Assembly: GCA_018697195.1 (NCBI GenBank) | Contig: CM031857.1 | Coordinates: 60,856,448 to 60,920,447 of the forward strand | Direction: 5' to 3' | Source of the DNA: Certhia americana | Taxonomy: Eukaryota > Chordata > Aves > Passeriformes > Certhiidae | DNA length: 64,000 bases | Notes under the pieces: model-generated | Database searches by the model: none | What the model was told of the DNA's origin: nothing | What the model saw: the letters and a program-made list of their open reading frames with translations, nothing else | Shown: positions 48,537 to 61,900 of the stretch, in pieces | Position numbering within the stretch: the first letter of the stretch is position 1 | Layout of the letters: each line of letters starts with the position of its first letter | Program-made: the position numbers and the translations under genes

Positions 48537-51214
48537 CATTTGTTCTTTTAATAGTCTTACTATTAGATACCTTGTGTTATCTCTGTTTCTTCTCATATAG
48601 CTGTGCTACCTTTCCAGACTCTGGTCCCAGGGCTGCTTCTGAATTTGCACTGAAACTTAATTTACAAGTACTTTTTGGAGCAGTGCGTGGAAGCCAGGTT
48701 ACTTCCAGCTAGTGCCCTAATCACTAGAAAGTACAAACTCAGCCTATTCCTCGAATTATTTTCCTCTGTTCTCTCTTGAAATGGGAACTTCCAGGAATGA
48801 GCTGATATAACTGTTTCTGGTTATGGAAGCTCTCCGTCACTAGCTATTTCCCTTATTACATTCTGTAAAAGCAAATGGTAATGGTTTATACATATTTGCA
48901 TATAGAAAAGGCACTGTGCCCATTTCAGTCCTATTAGGTCATGAAATTCTAGTCATGCAGTTTATAGTCATGCTGTTGGAGAATTATTTCCTTCAATAAA
49001 TATAAGAACATTTATGACTTTGCCCTGTTACAGAAAATTCTATCTATTTCTATTTCTACTTCTTGTCTCTTATAGCTTCTAAGATAGAAAATTAAAATTA
49101 AATTCTGCTTGATATGTACAAAGATTTTGAAATTCATTCTTTGGCTGAGGAGAAGATGTAGATTGGTCTTAGGGAAATGAAAGAAAAAGGCTTCAGAGCT
49201 AGCTTGCATGAACTTGTGCAAGAAGCATTGTGAGATCTTGAGTATACATACATAGTGATACCCTTCCAGCCCACTCATTTTAGGAAAAACAGCAGCATTG
49301 GTTTCTGGTAAATTGATCCTTCCTGCCAACCAGAGAAAATATTCTGAGTGCTCTCTGATAGACATTACAGAATATGGAGAATATTTCAAACAACAATTAT
49401 TTACTTGAGTTTTATTAAACTTTAGCCTAGTTGTGTTTAATGAAACTGTAAGATCTTATTTCCTGGCTCCCCCATGTTCTCTACTGGTTGCATGATTTCT
49501 GACATACTATTATTTTCCAGAATGGCAGTGTGCAGACACCTGGGAGGAATATCCATTACAGATGTCATTTCCCACAAAATGTCCTCACATAGCCTCTAAA
49601 ATAATTGTTGTCCACCATTCTACACAGTAATGTCAAATATAAAAGAAAGAATTTGTATATAAACTTGGTCATTTGTTTTAGGGCATTTCTTTAAATAATT
49701 TCTTAGGAAATTCATAAACTAAAAAGTGAAGCATTTAAAACGTAATCACATACATTAATTTCAACTGACTGATCTGAAGTGCAGTCATATCCGTTCCATT
49801 CGCTTTTGAGTTTTGATGGGTTTCTTGGTTCAGATGGCCATATTTTGTGGCGGAAAATTTTAGACTCATTTAATAAAGATACATGTAATGCCAGTGTATC
49901 TTTAGAGTACAGATAATAATAAAATACTTCTGTAAGTACATAACTCTGTAGCTTTGGACCCCATAGGAAATATTTTGGAAAGCAAACTATACAGCTTTAG
50001 AATGAACTAGAACACTTTCTCCTCAGAGGTAACAAACTCTCTTTTCAGATTAAATTATATACCTCACACACTGCACAGTTTAGTCACAGATAATGTAAGT
50101 TTCTATATATAGTTAGATTATTTTTATTCCAGGTTTTTTTTTCCTTTTCAAAATTTCACAGCAAACTATAAATCAAAATATAAATGCAAGGTATTAATTA
50201 TTACTTCTGGCTCCTGTAGTGTTAATTAATGTCAAGTCACTCACTACTGAATAAAATCAGAAATTCTGAGAGAAGTCTTTGGCATTAACAAGAACACAGC
50301 ATACATTATTTGCTTCATATACTCCAGAGTTATTTTGATAAGTGCTTAGGAAGCAATGTGTTGTTACTCTAAGCTTAATGTTGATGCAATTTTAAAAAGA
50401 AAATTAACATCTGTCTGTTATGTGATATGAAAATTTTTGAAGGGTGTATATTTTGCGCTCCTGATATTAATTAAAAACACTGTAATTTTTTATGAAGTTA
50501 ACTTGATATTTGCTCTTGTAAGAGAACATAACAATAGAGAAAGCTATGCCATATATGCTTTCCATAATTTATTGCAGGTTGAGATATAAAATAAGAAAAG
50601 AGCAAATTTAAGGACCAGAACATGATGAAAATTAGGGACATAAATTTGAAAACATCAGTGAATTTGTACAACTAGTTAAGGAACAGCTTGAAAACAGGGA
50701 GGAAGAAATGCAAAAAGGAAAAGATCCAGGAAATGAAGCTGTGCTGTATTAACATTTTAAATAGTAAACTAAAGCTCCTTTTTAAAAAAAAAACAAAAAC
50801 ACAACAAACAGACATAATATACAGAATTCTTCCTTCTGTTTAAAACTGTTTGTCTTATCACATTTCTTGCAGCAAATTAAATTATTAAACTTTCAATCAT
50901 TGATAGCAGAAAACCTAAAGGTACGAACCAGTACCTTTAAAGCTAAAAGAATTTCTTATATGTGTGTAATAAACTGGCACTGGGAGATGGGAACAGAGGA
51001 AGGATTAATCCCTCTATTTAGTTGTGCTGCTTTTAGACCTCATGAGTCTGTTGAAGAAAGTCCTGCTTCCCTCTTGTAAACTTATTTCCTTCTCTGGGAT
51101 TGGGTGTTTCCCAAAGAGCATTCTTCCTGCTGAAAGAAGTAACAAGTTTTCCTGATTCTTGCCAGGATGGTTAAATTTTGCAGCAGAAAAGAGATGAGAA
51201 GGCCAGGACCTGAA
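48537..51214. other. AT-rich spacer, no gene recognised
   Basis: About 2.7 kb. The minus-strand frame at 49012-49389 (125 codons) is among the longest in the window outside repeats, but I recognise no domain and it has no supporting context. The stretch 49740-50600 is rich in ATTA/TAAT sites, as in some conserved non-coding elements, but this is a weak sign in AT-rich DNA. Confidence 0.5.
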
Positions 51215-51415
51215 CGTTATTTGATACCATGTCATGTAATTTTCCAGGGATGAGTACTAACTTCTGGGTCAGCATGGTACGGTTGTCTCATTACTGTTTC
51301 AAATTAATTGTTCTTATCTCAACCTGTGATCTTTATGTTTTGTGCTTCCAATTGTCCTCTCAAGCTGCAGGGGAGGGCAAAGAAGAGAGAAGGAGCAAAC
51401 AAACAGGACATGTTT
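51215..51415 (+). mobile_element. Old ERVL-like LTR remnant
   Basis: The run AATTGTTCTTATCTCAACC, then GTGCTTCCAATTGTCC and a GGGGAGGGCAAAG block, is the order found in the R/U5 of the avian ERVL-type LTR seen here at 13643 (complement) and at 15600-15745. Both ends are indistinct and no TSD is visible, so the limits are approximate. It is more diverged than the other LTRs in the window. Confidence 0.45.
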
Positions 51416-52690
51416 GGAAGATTTTCAGTGGCAGCACTAAATTCAGGAGTACCAGTCCTAAAGAACAACACAGTTTTAGGGTGGGACAGAGGTAAGAAGC
51501 ACTTTGGGTCTCTTGGAAGCAGTCTGTGTGTTTTGGTTTTGAGTGCAGCTTAGCCTTGATGAGATTCACAGCTCTTGATAAAGAGGTAGCAGTTATTGAG
51601 GGCACTGGAACAGATTTTCTATTCCCAGGAACACAAGTGGGACTTCCTGAAGTATGCCAGGTACCAAAATATACATTTTGTCTGTCATTAAGTAGTAGTC
51701 CTCTCATGCTCCTTGCTCATGAAGTTGCTTCCAAGGTCAGCTTGTCATTAGATGTTTCATCCTATCTTCCTATTACTTGGCATGTGAGAATTCTGACCAG
51801 CCTAGTAGACAGCTGGAAATCATCAAGAGTGTGACCAATGGGTTCCTGCTCCGTGAAGTGATCCAAAGGAGATCAGGTCTTGTATTCCCTGACAGAAGCA
51901 TTTCAGTTATTCACTACCATTTCCCTAGTCTGTGCTCTGAGTTTTCAATTTTTTAATTCTACAACTTATAAACTATACTGTCTCTTCACTGCCCTACTTA
52001 ATTGATCTGAAAAACATATGTTACTTAATGTTACCTACTTTTGCTTATAGTTGTGGTGTCCTGTGTATAACTGAATCTTGATATTGAAGTGAATCTGGAT
52101 CAGTTTTGGTAATTTCAGTCTGCAGTCATTTTGTTTTGCCCTTGGTGAAGCTTAGTGCTCATGTTTAAAGCTAGATGTCTTACATTGTGGGTAATTCCCT
52201 TCCTCTGAGCTAGCAAAAATATCATGCAATAATTTTAGTATTTATAAGAATATTGCTTAATATTAATCTACTTGTTAATTGTTGTTTGTAAAGCAGAACA
52301 TAAAGTCTTATTTTCACCTCATTTTTCTCTGTATTGTCAAAGCAGTTTTTCTTGCCAAATTACATTCATTCTTTCCCAGAAAGGTCGTAAAAAGATATGG
52401 AAGACTATTATTCACCTACACTCCTTACTTTCACTCTTGTTTGTATTGTAGTCAGAATAATTTAATCTACTATCTCATCGCAGAGTAATTCTAAAGGATA
52501 TGGTACTATTACTAAATTATCTTATTTCATTGCTTTCATATGTCATTGTATGCAGGTTATATCACCTCTGTGCTTTGATATATAACAGGAATATCATTAT
52601 TTTAAGCAATGAAATAATAATGTAAAGAAAAGTAAAATCCAAGATAAAATACAATATGAAATAATGTTCTTCCTCTGTTGCGCAGGTATC

Positions 52691-52712
52691 TTTTTTTTTT
52701 TTTTTTTTTTTT
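52691..52712. repeat. T22 homopolymer
   Basis: Uninterrupted run of 22 T, the longest homopolymer in the window. No retrocopied gene is recognisable at its side. Confidence 0.92.
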
Positions 52713-53744
52713 AAATAGGAATCCATTTTCCTTTAGCACTTGTATTTCCTGCAAAGGGATAGGAAAATAAAAATTAGCACTTACAGTGGGATAAATATAG
52801 TACAACTGATTTTTTTTTTCATTCCAACAGCCTATTCTCATTATTATTATTATTACTTTTAACAGAAAAATCATACACAAAAGACAGGCATTAAAAGTTT
52901 TCTTAATTTAGTTTTTCTCCAAACTAATTTTGTAAGGTCCCAGTAGTCATTATTCTATACACTGCAAGAATTTAAAAATCCAAAAATGGCACAGATGAAA
53001 AAAAAAAAGAGTTCCACTGGGAGAAAGAGGAATCTCCCTTGTGTATGCTAAATCAGTGTCTTAGCAGGGTCTGGCAGTTTTGTCTTGAATGGAAAGAGAA
53101 AACTGGAGTATGTTCAGGACCTCTGTGCATGGGGAGATTTTCCACAAGTGAATATCTCCTTCCTTTGGTAAAAGATATTCAGGTATCTTCAAGAGCTAGG
53201 CCTTTTTCTTTTTCCAAAGCAGAATAGGGATGTCAGGAAGAGTTTGTTTTACTAAGATTTTTCCAAAATAAAGTTTTCACTTTTGTTGAAATGAATATAT
53301 TGGAAATATACTTGAGTTTTAATGTACATTTTATTTTCTGTTATTTTCTTTGCAATGTTTTAATCTAAGAATATTTCAACATTTCATTTAATGTTTTACT
53401 TTATTTTGGGGTTTTATGTTATTTTTATAATTTGAAAATTATTTTATTACATGGAAATTACAAGTTATTACAGGCTGCTGCAGTTTTGTTAAGCAGTACC
53501 TTTCTTTAGTGATTTAAAAATAAAACCATTACATTCATTTATGGCTTTATATATAAGCAACAGTTACTCACTTTTCTCTAATTAATCATGTGTTGTACAT
53601 AAGCCAATGTGTAGATACAGGTAATATGTACCAAAATTCTTATATTTCCAAAACATTGACATAAAGGTGGCTTAAATTTGAGGAAGCCAATATTCCATTA
53701 TCACGTCACTTAGTCTTACTTTGTATATTTCTTGGCTTCCATGT

Positions 53745-53763
53745 AAAAAAAAAAAAAAAAAAA
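53745..53763. repeat. A19 homopolymer
   Basis: Uninterrupted run of 19 A with no recognisable retrotransposon upstream. Confidence 0.92.
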
Positions 53764-54169
53764 GTTACCTTTCTTCAAACATCATAGTAATTACTATAAC
53801 ATTTTAGAGCACTTCCACTCTCTTAAAGGTTTGCCACAAATTATTCCAACAGGTAAAATCTGTTGATTCCTAAAGGAATATATACATATCCAGGTGGTTC
53901 CATGGATTTCAGTTCATCTTTTTTCAGGAGTGGATTTTGTGTCTAAAGACTCTGTCTTAATTTGAAATTTCTGTTAAAAGGGTATTTGTTTACACATCAG
54001 AACATCAGCTTTAATCCTTGTATTCTTTAATACAAAAATTTTCCACTGTAACTGATATATTAAGAAAATTATTGTGATTGCATTTTAATTGTAATAGAGA
54101 AGGCTAGTGTTGCACAGGTCTTTATAAGCTCAAAAATCAGTTTGTTCTTATGAATTTTAGATATATGGG

Positions 54170-54651
54170 GTTTTTAGGATGGTAAGCAGGTGAAGGCAAG
54201 ATGGAGGAAGCACATGGCTTTTGGGTTTCTTCCTTCTTCTTCCTTGCCTCCATCTTCTGCTGTGAGATGGCACATTATAGTTAGCTTAGAATAGAACCTA
54301 ACCTTCTAACATAGATAACAGTTATTAGTGAAGAATTATAAATACTGATTACGTAGAATGTAGTATAAATATCCATGCCACCCTGAGGGTGGGAGCTTTT
54401 AAACATTTGACATTGAGCTTTTAGACATTTAGCATTGGGAACATTAGGCTTTTAGTATTTTGTAGTGAGTAGTTGGGCATTTATACATTTTGTAGTTAGC
54501 TTTGGTATTTGGAATAATAAGAAAAAATAAATTATGAAGAGAAAAGCCTCACGCTGGCCTTTCCTTCAAGATCTCTGGCTGGCTGGTGAAAGCAAAACAA
54601 TACTTTACATTCTCGGAAGACAGAAGAGATAAATAGCCGACCAGCAAACAG
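54170..54651 (+). mobile_element. LTR-like element, limits approximate
   Basis: The block has a purine-rich start (GTGAAGGCAAGATGGAGGAAG), a CT-rich TTCTTCCTTCTTCTTCC stretch, CACCCTGAGGGTGGGAGC, several diverged copies of a short motif around TTTAGACATT / TTTAAACATTTG, then AATAAA at about 54525 and GAGAAAAGCCTCACGCTGGC. This layout is like a songbird LTR I recall, read in plus sense, with AATAAA marking the R region. I could not find matching TSDs, so the ends are estimates. Confidence 0.55.
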
Positions 54652-57600
54652 AAAACAGAAAAAAAAATTCATTTATATAATTTCAAGAACCTACTTCATA
54701 TTTTTCATTAAATTACAAGTATATCTGGATTTAACACTCAAGACAAAAAAGAATTTTCTTTTGAAGAATATGGAATTCCAAGTAATTTATAATGAGAACA
54801 CAGCACATATGTACATATAACAAGGAAACAAGTGAGAAAGCAAACAGGAAGTAGGTCCTCCAAAAGAAAACAGAAGATAATTTGTGGATTTATCATGTAG
54901 GAGTTAAACACACGCACACATTTGTTTATCATATCCGATGTATAGCAGCCTTGACCTATTTAAGCAATGCTCACATAAGAGCAGTAAGAGTAAAAAATAC
55001 ATATTAATGTTAAATATTAATGACAAAATAGTGAGTTTCTAGGATTTACTGCTTGGAAATTTTTGAAACCTGCTTTTCAAAAATTTTCAACAAAACTTGA
55101 GGACAAAACATCACCACCCTTGGCCCTCCTTGAGTTTTGTGTGGAGCAGCATACACCATGGGCAGGAGGGCTCAGTTCTCCCCAAATCAGAAGGCATTGA
55201 GACCTTTTGTGCTGTCCTAACATACTTCTGGTGCAGCAGGAGCTGCTGCATGTCCACAGTTCTTCATAAGTCATGACCCAAATGTGGTTTGCTCCTTCCT
55301 TCACTGTCATTAAAAAAGGTAGTATGGACTAGGTAGTGGAACGAGGTCACAGAGAGTGGCAGCTCTCTATCTCTTTGCTGCTGCAGAGATGCAGTAAAGC
55401 AGAAGAGGGAAGGGCTGGTGTGAAAAAGCTGTGAGATTTGGTTGAGAGACAAAGCTAGCCAGAAAATCCCCTCCTAAACACTTTTTGGCTGAATAACAAT
55501 GATTTGCCACATTTGTAGCACGTTTCAGTGCAGTTTGGTTCTGCTTGAACTCTCACAAGTGTGTTCATCCGTCTCCTCACTGCTCTGCTATCACATCTGA
55601 TCTGCTCTGTACCCCTAGTTCTGAGTGTGTTGCTTTCTCCTGACTGTGCTGACATGGCTCTGGATAACCCAAAACCCATGGTTAGCTAGTGCTGGGAGAA
55701 TACCACCAGAAGAACTGGTGATAATCAATCTGTCCATCCAGCACTTGTATGATGTCTGTTCAAATTAAATATTACAAATGGGTTCAATCACTGTCTCAAG
55801 CACAACTCTCCATTAGTTCCTTGATGCAGGTTTGGCTTGCGAAGGAAATATTCTCCCAGACATTGCCTGAGCCTGGTTGAGGGATGATGCAGAATATCAA
55901 GTTAGCTATTTTGGAAGGGAAGACAGTTTACTAAGTGAAGATTAGACACACCATGGTTTTGTTGAGGAATCTTTCATTATGCCTAACTTACAAGTTATTC
56001 TAATATTTTTTCTCTGTTAAATAAACTGCTTCTTAATGAACTGTACCTGACTGCTCTCATTAATCTCCTCTCAGAGGAGGTAGCTGTGACACATGCAAGA
56101 ATATTAAAGTTGCCTTTATCTTGCCAGCTGAAGAAATGAAAAATCTTGTATACCTCTGGACACTTACATGCACACTTCCATGAATCAGGACAGCTTTGTT
56201 GCTATCAGGATTCTAGATAGCTCAGTTGCTAATCCCTTTTCTGATTGCAAAAGTGACATACATTTGGAAACAAAAGAGTAAAACTGAGGAAAAATTACAA
56301 AATAGAAATATTTTCAAATTTCATTTAAAAGGTGTCTAAAGAGATAACATAGAGCATAATTTATAGCCTAAAAGCCTCAGTTCAGAGTAGTAAGTTCATG
56401 AGTTCTATCATTTGTTCTGATAGAAATTCCTTCTGTTGTTGCTTAATTCACTCACCATAGCTGATTTATCGTGGAAATGCTACAAGGCTTTGAAAAGAGG
56501 GTTTATTGTAATAGCATCACAGGTATTTATGATAAATAATTCACTGCAAGTTTTACGTTGCCAAGTGGCTTGCAAATACATTTATTACAACTGTTAAAAA
56601 TTGCATTCGCTTGTGTCCTGTAATATTTGAACTTTCTGTTCTCCACATATTTTCTCTATAGCACAAAATAAATAAAACTTTTGAAGAAATCAGAGAAAAA
56701 AGAAGTTTATACATTTAAGCAATCACTGAAAAAACATGCTATTCCATGTCTGTTATGTTACAGGCATGAGAGTATTTAAAACATCAGAGGCAAAACCAAT
56801 TTTTATTTTTGGAGAATCCTCCTCAGTTATATTGCATTAGTCATAGAAAGACTGAAGTCAGTACCAAAAATAATTACTTCAAATTATTATTTTTTCCAGT
56901 TGCTTTTCTCATTTTTAATCATAGTGTCTGATCTGACATTTTTCTCTGTTTTCATCATAGAAATTTAATGTTCTGTTTTTGGCTTTACAGTTTTAGAGTG
57001 ATTAAAAAGTCTTTCAGTGGCCTGAAACAGTTTACCTGGAGGCTAAAATTTTGACTCAGCCTTACTTTTGGACCATCAATGTCATGGAGAAAGTTACCTC
57101 TGAAAGAAAATGTTGTCTGAAGCATACAGTGAGTGTCAAGGCTGAAGGGACAAACTGACACAAGTATGCAAGATCAGCTTTGGGTTTGTCTTGAGGAAAT
57201 AAATCGCATAGACTTGTTTTGGGACTGGGCTTTCATCTCTGCAGCTACTCATCTCTGAGGGATTAGCAATATTAGTCAGTAACAGAAGGCAGAAGATGGG
57301 CACATGACTTTCCTTGCAATGCCTGGATACTGCCTGTGAATACTTTGGGGGGTAATCAGACACATTTCCTGCTCCTATTCCCTAACCTCCAACACTGAAC
57401 ATACATCTCCTGCCTAGACACATCATCGTACACCTGTCTTACTCATGGCTGACTCTTTTTATTTCACTCCTTTAGAAACAGAGACTTTTGACTGGATTTA
57501 TGCAGTTGTCCTCACTTGACTTCTCTGTTTTTAAGTCAAAATTAGATAAAATTTAATAGATGTCAATGTGTAAAAAGAATTATGGACAACATCTATTGGC

Positions 57601-57960
57601 ATATCTTGACAATTTTGAGGGGCTAGAATAATGAACTCTAAGGTGAGGGAAAACAAGCTTTTTAAAAGCTGTAATTGTGCACTATATATTCCCATTTGAA
57701 GACAATTTTTGCAAGTTACTTCAGTATTGCTTTCTATAAATCAATAAATAAGTCCCTAGACTTTCAATACAAGTCTCTAAAGATAAGCACATTAATCTGA
57801 GAAAGACATGACCTTGAAATAACTTGAAATGCATGTTTCCTATATGGCATTTCAGAAGAAGAATATACATTTTTAACCTATAATAATATTATGAAAATGT
57901 ATGTAGGAGAATGCATAGTTTAAGTATGACCACATCTTTAGCAGCAGTGCGATCAAAGGT
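54652..57960. other. Spacer with a GC-richer patch, no gene recognised
   Basis: About 3.3 kb. The patch 55100-55690 is less AT-rich and holds three minus-strand open frames (62-77 codons) in different phases, none recognised. It might be an old LTR or exapted repeat. The rest is ordinary AT-rich sequence. Confidence 0.5.
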
Positions 57961-58125
57961 GAATAGAATAGAATAGAATAGAATAGAATAGAATAGAATA
58001 GAATAGANNNNNNNNNNGAATAGAATAGAATAGAATAGAATAGAATAGAATAGAATAGAATAGAATAGAATAGAATAGAATAGAATAGAATAGAATAGAA
58101 TAGAATAGAATAGAATAGAATAGAA
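57961..58125. repeat. (GAATA)n microsatellite at CR1 tail
   Basis: A pure pentanucleotide array, about 33 units if the ten N are counted. It abuts the 3' end of a minus-strand CR1, whose terminal ATTCTATTCT-like sequence is the complement of the repeat, so the array most likely grew from the CR1 tail. Confidence 0.97.
58008..58017. other. Assembly gap of 10 N
   Basis: Ten N lie inside the GAATA array. The round number suggests a placeholder, so the real length of the array is unknown. Confidence 0.99.
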
Positions 58126-58957
58126 GTTGGAATGAACCTCCAGTTATCATCTAGACCAACTGCCTGACCACTTCAGGCCTGACCAAACGTTAGAGAAAGT
58201 TAAGTGCATTGTCCAAATGCCTCCTAAACTTTGACTGACTTGAGGAATTGACCACCCCTCTAGGAAACCTGTTTCAGTGTTTGACTATTCTGTCAGTAAA
58301 AAATGCTTCCAAAAGTCCAGTCTAAACATTCCCTGATGTGCTTTGAACCATATACATGCATCCTGTCATTGGATCCCAAGCAGAAGAGCTCAGCACCTCC
58401 CACTCCCCTTGCTGTCCTCAGGAATTTGTAAAGAGCAATGATGTCACCCCTCAGCCCAACCTGCTTTTCTCCAAAGCAGAGAAGTCTGAAGTCCTCAGCT
58501 GCTCCTCATAGGACATTGCTTCAGGCTCTTTCCCTAGGTTAGTTGCTTCTTCTGCATGCATGGACCTTCATATCTTTCTTAAACTATGGGGCCCACAGCA
58601 CTCCTGGTGAGACCACACCTATGCTGAATACAGCAGGATATTAATTCATTTATCCAGTTGGTTATGCTTTGTTTGAAATTAATCCAAGGATGGTATTTGT
58701 CCTCTTGGCTGCCAGAGCACACTGTTAGCTCATATTGAGCACCCCATATCACTTTCTGTAGGTCTGTTCTCCAGCCGCTGCTCTCCCATTTTATATTTTT
58801 TCCTGTTGTTTCTCCAGGTGTAGAGTCCAGAACTTGGTCATTGTCATGTCACGCCACTGATAGCTGCCCAGTGTTCCAATGTAACAGAACATTCTGCAGA
58901 GCTTCTTATTCCCTGAGAAAATAAACAACACCTCCCAGTTTAGTATAATCATCAATA
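58126..58957 (-). mobile_element. CR1 LINE 3' part, diverged subfamily
   Basis: From the tail inwards on the plus strand: GTTGGAATGAACCTCCAGTT, ATCATCTAGACCAACTGCC, ATGTCACCCCTCAGCC, CTGCTCCTCATAGGACATTG, CTTGGCTGCCAGAGCACACT and CACCTCCCAGTTTAGTATAA. These are CR1 3'-region blocks, but of a subfamily different from those at 17.2, 28.0 and 36.5 kb. It is strongly diverged, with no intact frame, so old. The right limit is approximate. Confidence 0.85.
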
Positions 58958-61900
58958 GTATTGTTATAATTATTATATAATTAATTTAAAGAAATTGCAT
59001 TATATACCATTATTATATAATATTTGGAAAACTATTTCCTTCCTATCCTGTTTCTCCTGCAATAACAACATCCTCACATATGCTGATCAAACTAATTCTA
59101 CTACCAAGAATTACTAAAAGAATATTTTATAAAGAATATCAGAACAAGGTAAGTGTTCTGCAATGCTCTTGTGTTGTACTTTTTTGGACTCTACTAGGTG
59201 GTTCGTTTGAGACTGAGTAGCTGAACTGTGTTTATTAACTCTTGTTAGCTGTTCCAAGAATATTTATAATTGCACTTGATCTTATATATAATTTTTCATG
59301 CACAATATCTCATTGAAGTGAGTTCCATCATTTAACTGTGCTTTATGTGGAAAAGCGGTTTTCATACTGACATCTCACAATTTCATCTCTGCCTCCTGTT
59401 TTTTGCTTTCTTAGACACTGAAAAAGAACAAACGATAAAACCCAAAAAACAACAAACCAAACAAAAAAACCCCAACGAACCTATTTCAACTTTCTTGGAC
59501 ATTTGTGGTTTGATAAATCTTTATTGTGTTAAAATGTATTTAGATTTTTCTTAGCATGATGAAAATGGCATTATTTTAATCACTAGTTATCGCTCTTTGT
59601 CTTTTGGTCATCATGTTACCTTTCCCTCTACTTTATCCAAGCTTTTGTTTTGCTTTGTTTTGTTGGGGTTTTTTAACAAGGCTATTTGGTTTATTTTAAC
59701 CAAATATTCTTGTTCCAGGAACATTCTGTATTCTACAGTGCCACAACATTGCTTTCTGATTAGTTCTCCATTCCCTACGTAATAAATTGTAATACTCAAT
59801 TTGCTTGTTTGACTGCTTCTGAACATTAAGATGATTACTTTATATTCATAGAATAATGTATTATAAGTCTGAAATATCCTTCCTCTGTAGTACAAGCTAG
59901 TGCAAAGTCCTTCACTCTGCATGCAAAGTTAGAATTGATTTTCCCATTTTTTTTTCCCATGAGTATCACTAACAATAATAATTTTCAGCCTGTGAATCTA
60001 ATCACCATAAAACATCATTAAGGCTAATTGAACATTTATATAGATAATCACAAAGCTTACCCTGTTATATTAGAAAGTAAATAGATAAACTCTCATACTT
60101 TTGGGCAGAGTTGTTTGCAATAAAGAAATTAAGTTTTATAGTGCTTTCCACCCTGCCCCCCCTTCCAGTTAGTAAGGAGTAAAACCCAAGAATTTCTCTG
60201 TCTTTTGTAACAACACTAGGAAATGCTGAAATTTCTGTCTCTGCAACATTTCAGCGTGTTGTCACGTTACCCAGTTTCATTGTCAAGCATTCACTTGAAT
60301 GAGTTGATGGAAAACCAGTCAGAATTTGAAGCCAGCCTCTAAGGAAATGTTCCAGTAAAATGCCACATAATATTCAGAGGGATAAATGTTTACATTTTGA
60401 CTGATGGATGTATTTTTCTGGTTAATTTTATTGACAGAATCTAAGAAGTGTTTACTGTAACTTAATTATTCAGGCTATGAATATTTTTCTGTAGCATGCC
60501 TGGTGTGACGCATATCAGATAGGGTTCCAAACAAGAAAATCTTATGTGCATGTTGATGCAAAAATTCCTGTGCAACTATACACTGTAGCAGCTTCCATTC
60601 ACTTTAATGAAAATGAGAAAGTTATGGACAAGGTTTTTGCAGCATGTTTTTTTGCCTTAATGTTCTTCTCTAACTTGCTTGACAGCCGAGTATCCTTGAC
60701 TGAAAGCACTTAATTCATTGCTGTCATGAAATGCAGCAAAAGTTTCTATTATGTTATAATGTTAAGCCTGATTATTAAGAACCTTTATATGAGAAACTAC
60801 TTTAAATTATTGGAACAAATTGAAATCTTAATTGCTATCTGTGATCTAGGCATACAGCATATGAAGTACTGGAACAAATGCCCTCATTAATTTATCTAGA
60901 GCTTTGAAAGAAATGTCCTTCATGACAAAATGCAGAAGGATATACTTATTACCTTCAATGTCACAACCGGAGTGTTCTAGTCTTGGAGAACAGGATTTGA
61001 GACAGAGATGAGAATGAAATAAAAGCTCTTTTATGGCAGGAAAGCAGTAAATGTAGAAAGAGAATTTTGCTCCTTTTGGTAGATTTGTAATTATATTGGA
61101 TGACTTCAAAGGATTTACAATTATATATATGGGTTTAAATTGAGGTCAAATTACACTAAACAGAATAGATGGGTCACACATAACCACACCTGTAAAAACT
61201 TATAAGTTTTTAAGAGATAGATCATAATGATCAGGTGTTCTTTTGAATATGGAAACAAATTGTCTTTTTCATTATTTCAGAGATTGATTTAAATAAAAAA
61301 TGAAAAAACATATAAATAAATAAAAATATAATTCCTTGATCTGCCACTCTGTTTCCAATAAACTTCTAATGACAAGGCTGTGACAGATGGTCTTTAGGCT
61401 TCTTTGGCCATCCTACTTCATGATCTCTAATTAAGTCCAGATCTCATCTTCCTTCTGGAAAACACTTTCTGGCAGCAGAAATTCTGGTTACAGAAGGCAA
61501 ATAAGAGGCTGTACTGCCTCTAGAGGTTTAAAGACTCTGAGCAGCTAAAGTCTCCTCAAGCTGCCCTTAATAACGTGTAAACTTTAGTTTTAATATTAGT
61601 CATTTTTGAACACATATTCCTAAGTAAAATGAATTCAAATACATCATAGACTCATGCAAAATTAACAATTCCAGTACAACTTGATATTTTTATCTAACAA
61701 GTTGGATGATTTTCTAGGTTAATTATGTGAATGAAACCTCATTGATTTGTATATTGGAAATGTAAGCAGTGAAACCTCACACAGAGGGTGTCAGCTGTTT
61801 TAAAGCTCAAGTAATCTTTTCCAGGTGTACTTGTGTAAGGGTGGAGCTCAAATGCCTCATTCTCTTCTGGAATCCATCAGGCATCCAAGACATTCATGTG

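Larger units (their letters stand above)
51416..54169. other. AT-rich spacer, no gene recognised
   Basis: About 2.75 kb. It contains T22 at 52691-52712, a short ATT repeat near 52840-52856 and A19 at 53745-53763. Open frames are at most 115 codons, unrecognised, and that longest one overlaps the LTR remnant. Confidence 0.6.

Noticed and set aside
49012..49389. 125-codon minus-strand frame as a gene
   Set aside because: No recognisable domain, AT-driven composition rich in F, K and I, no splice or promoter context. Chance is likely.
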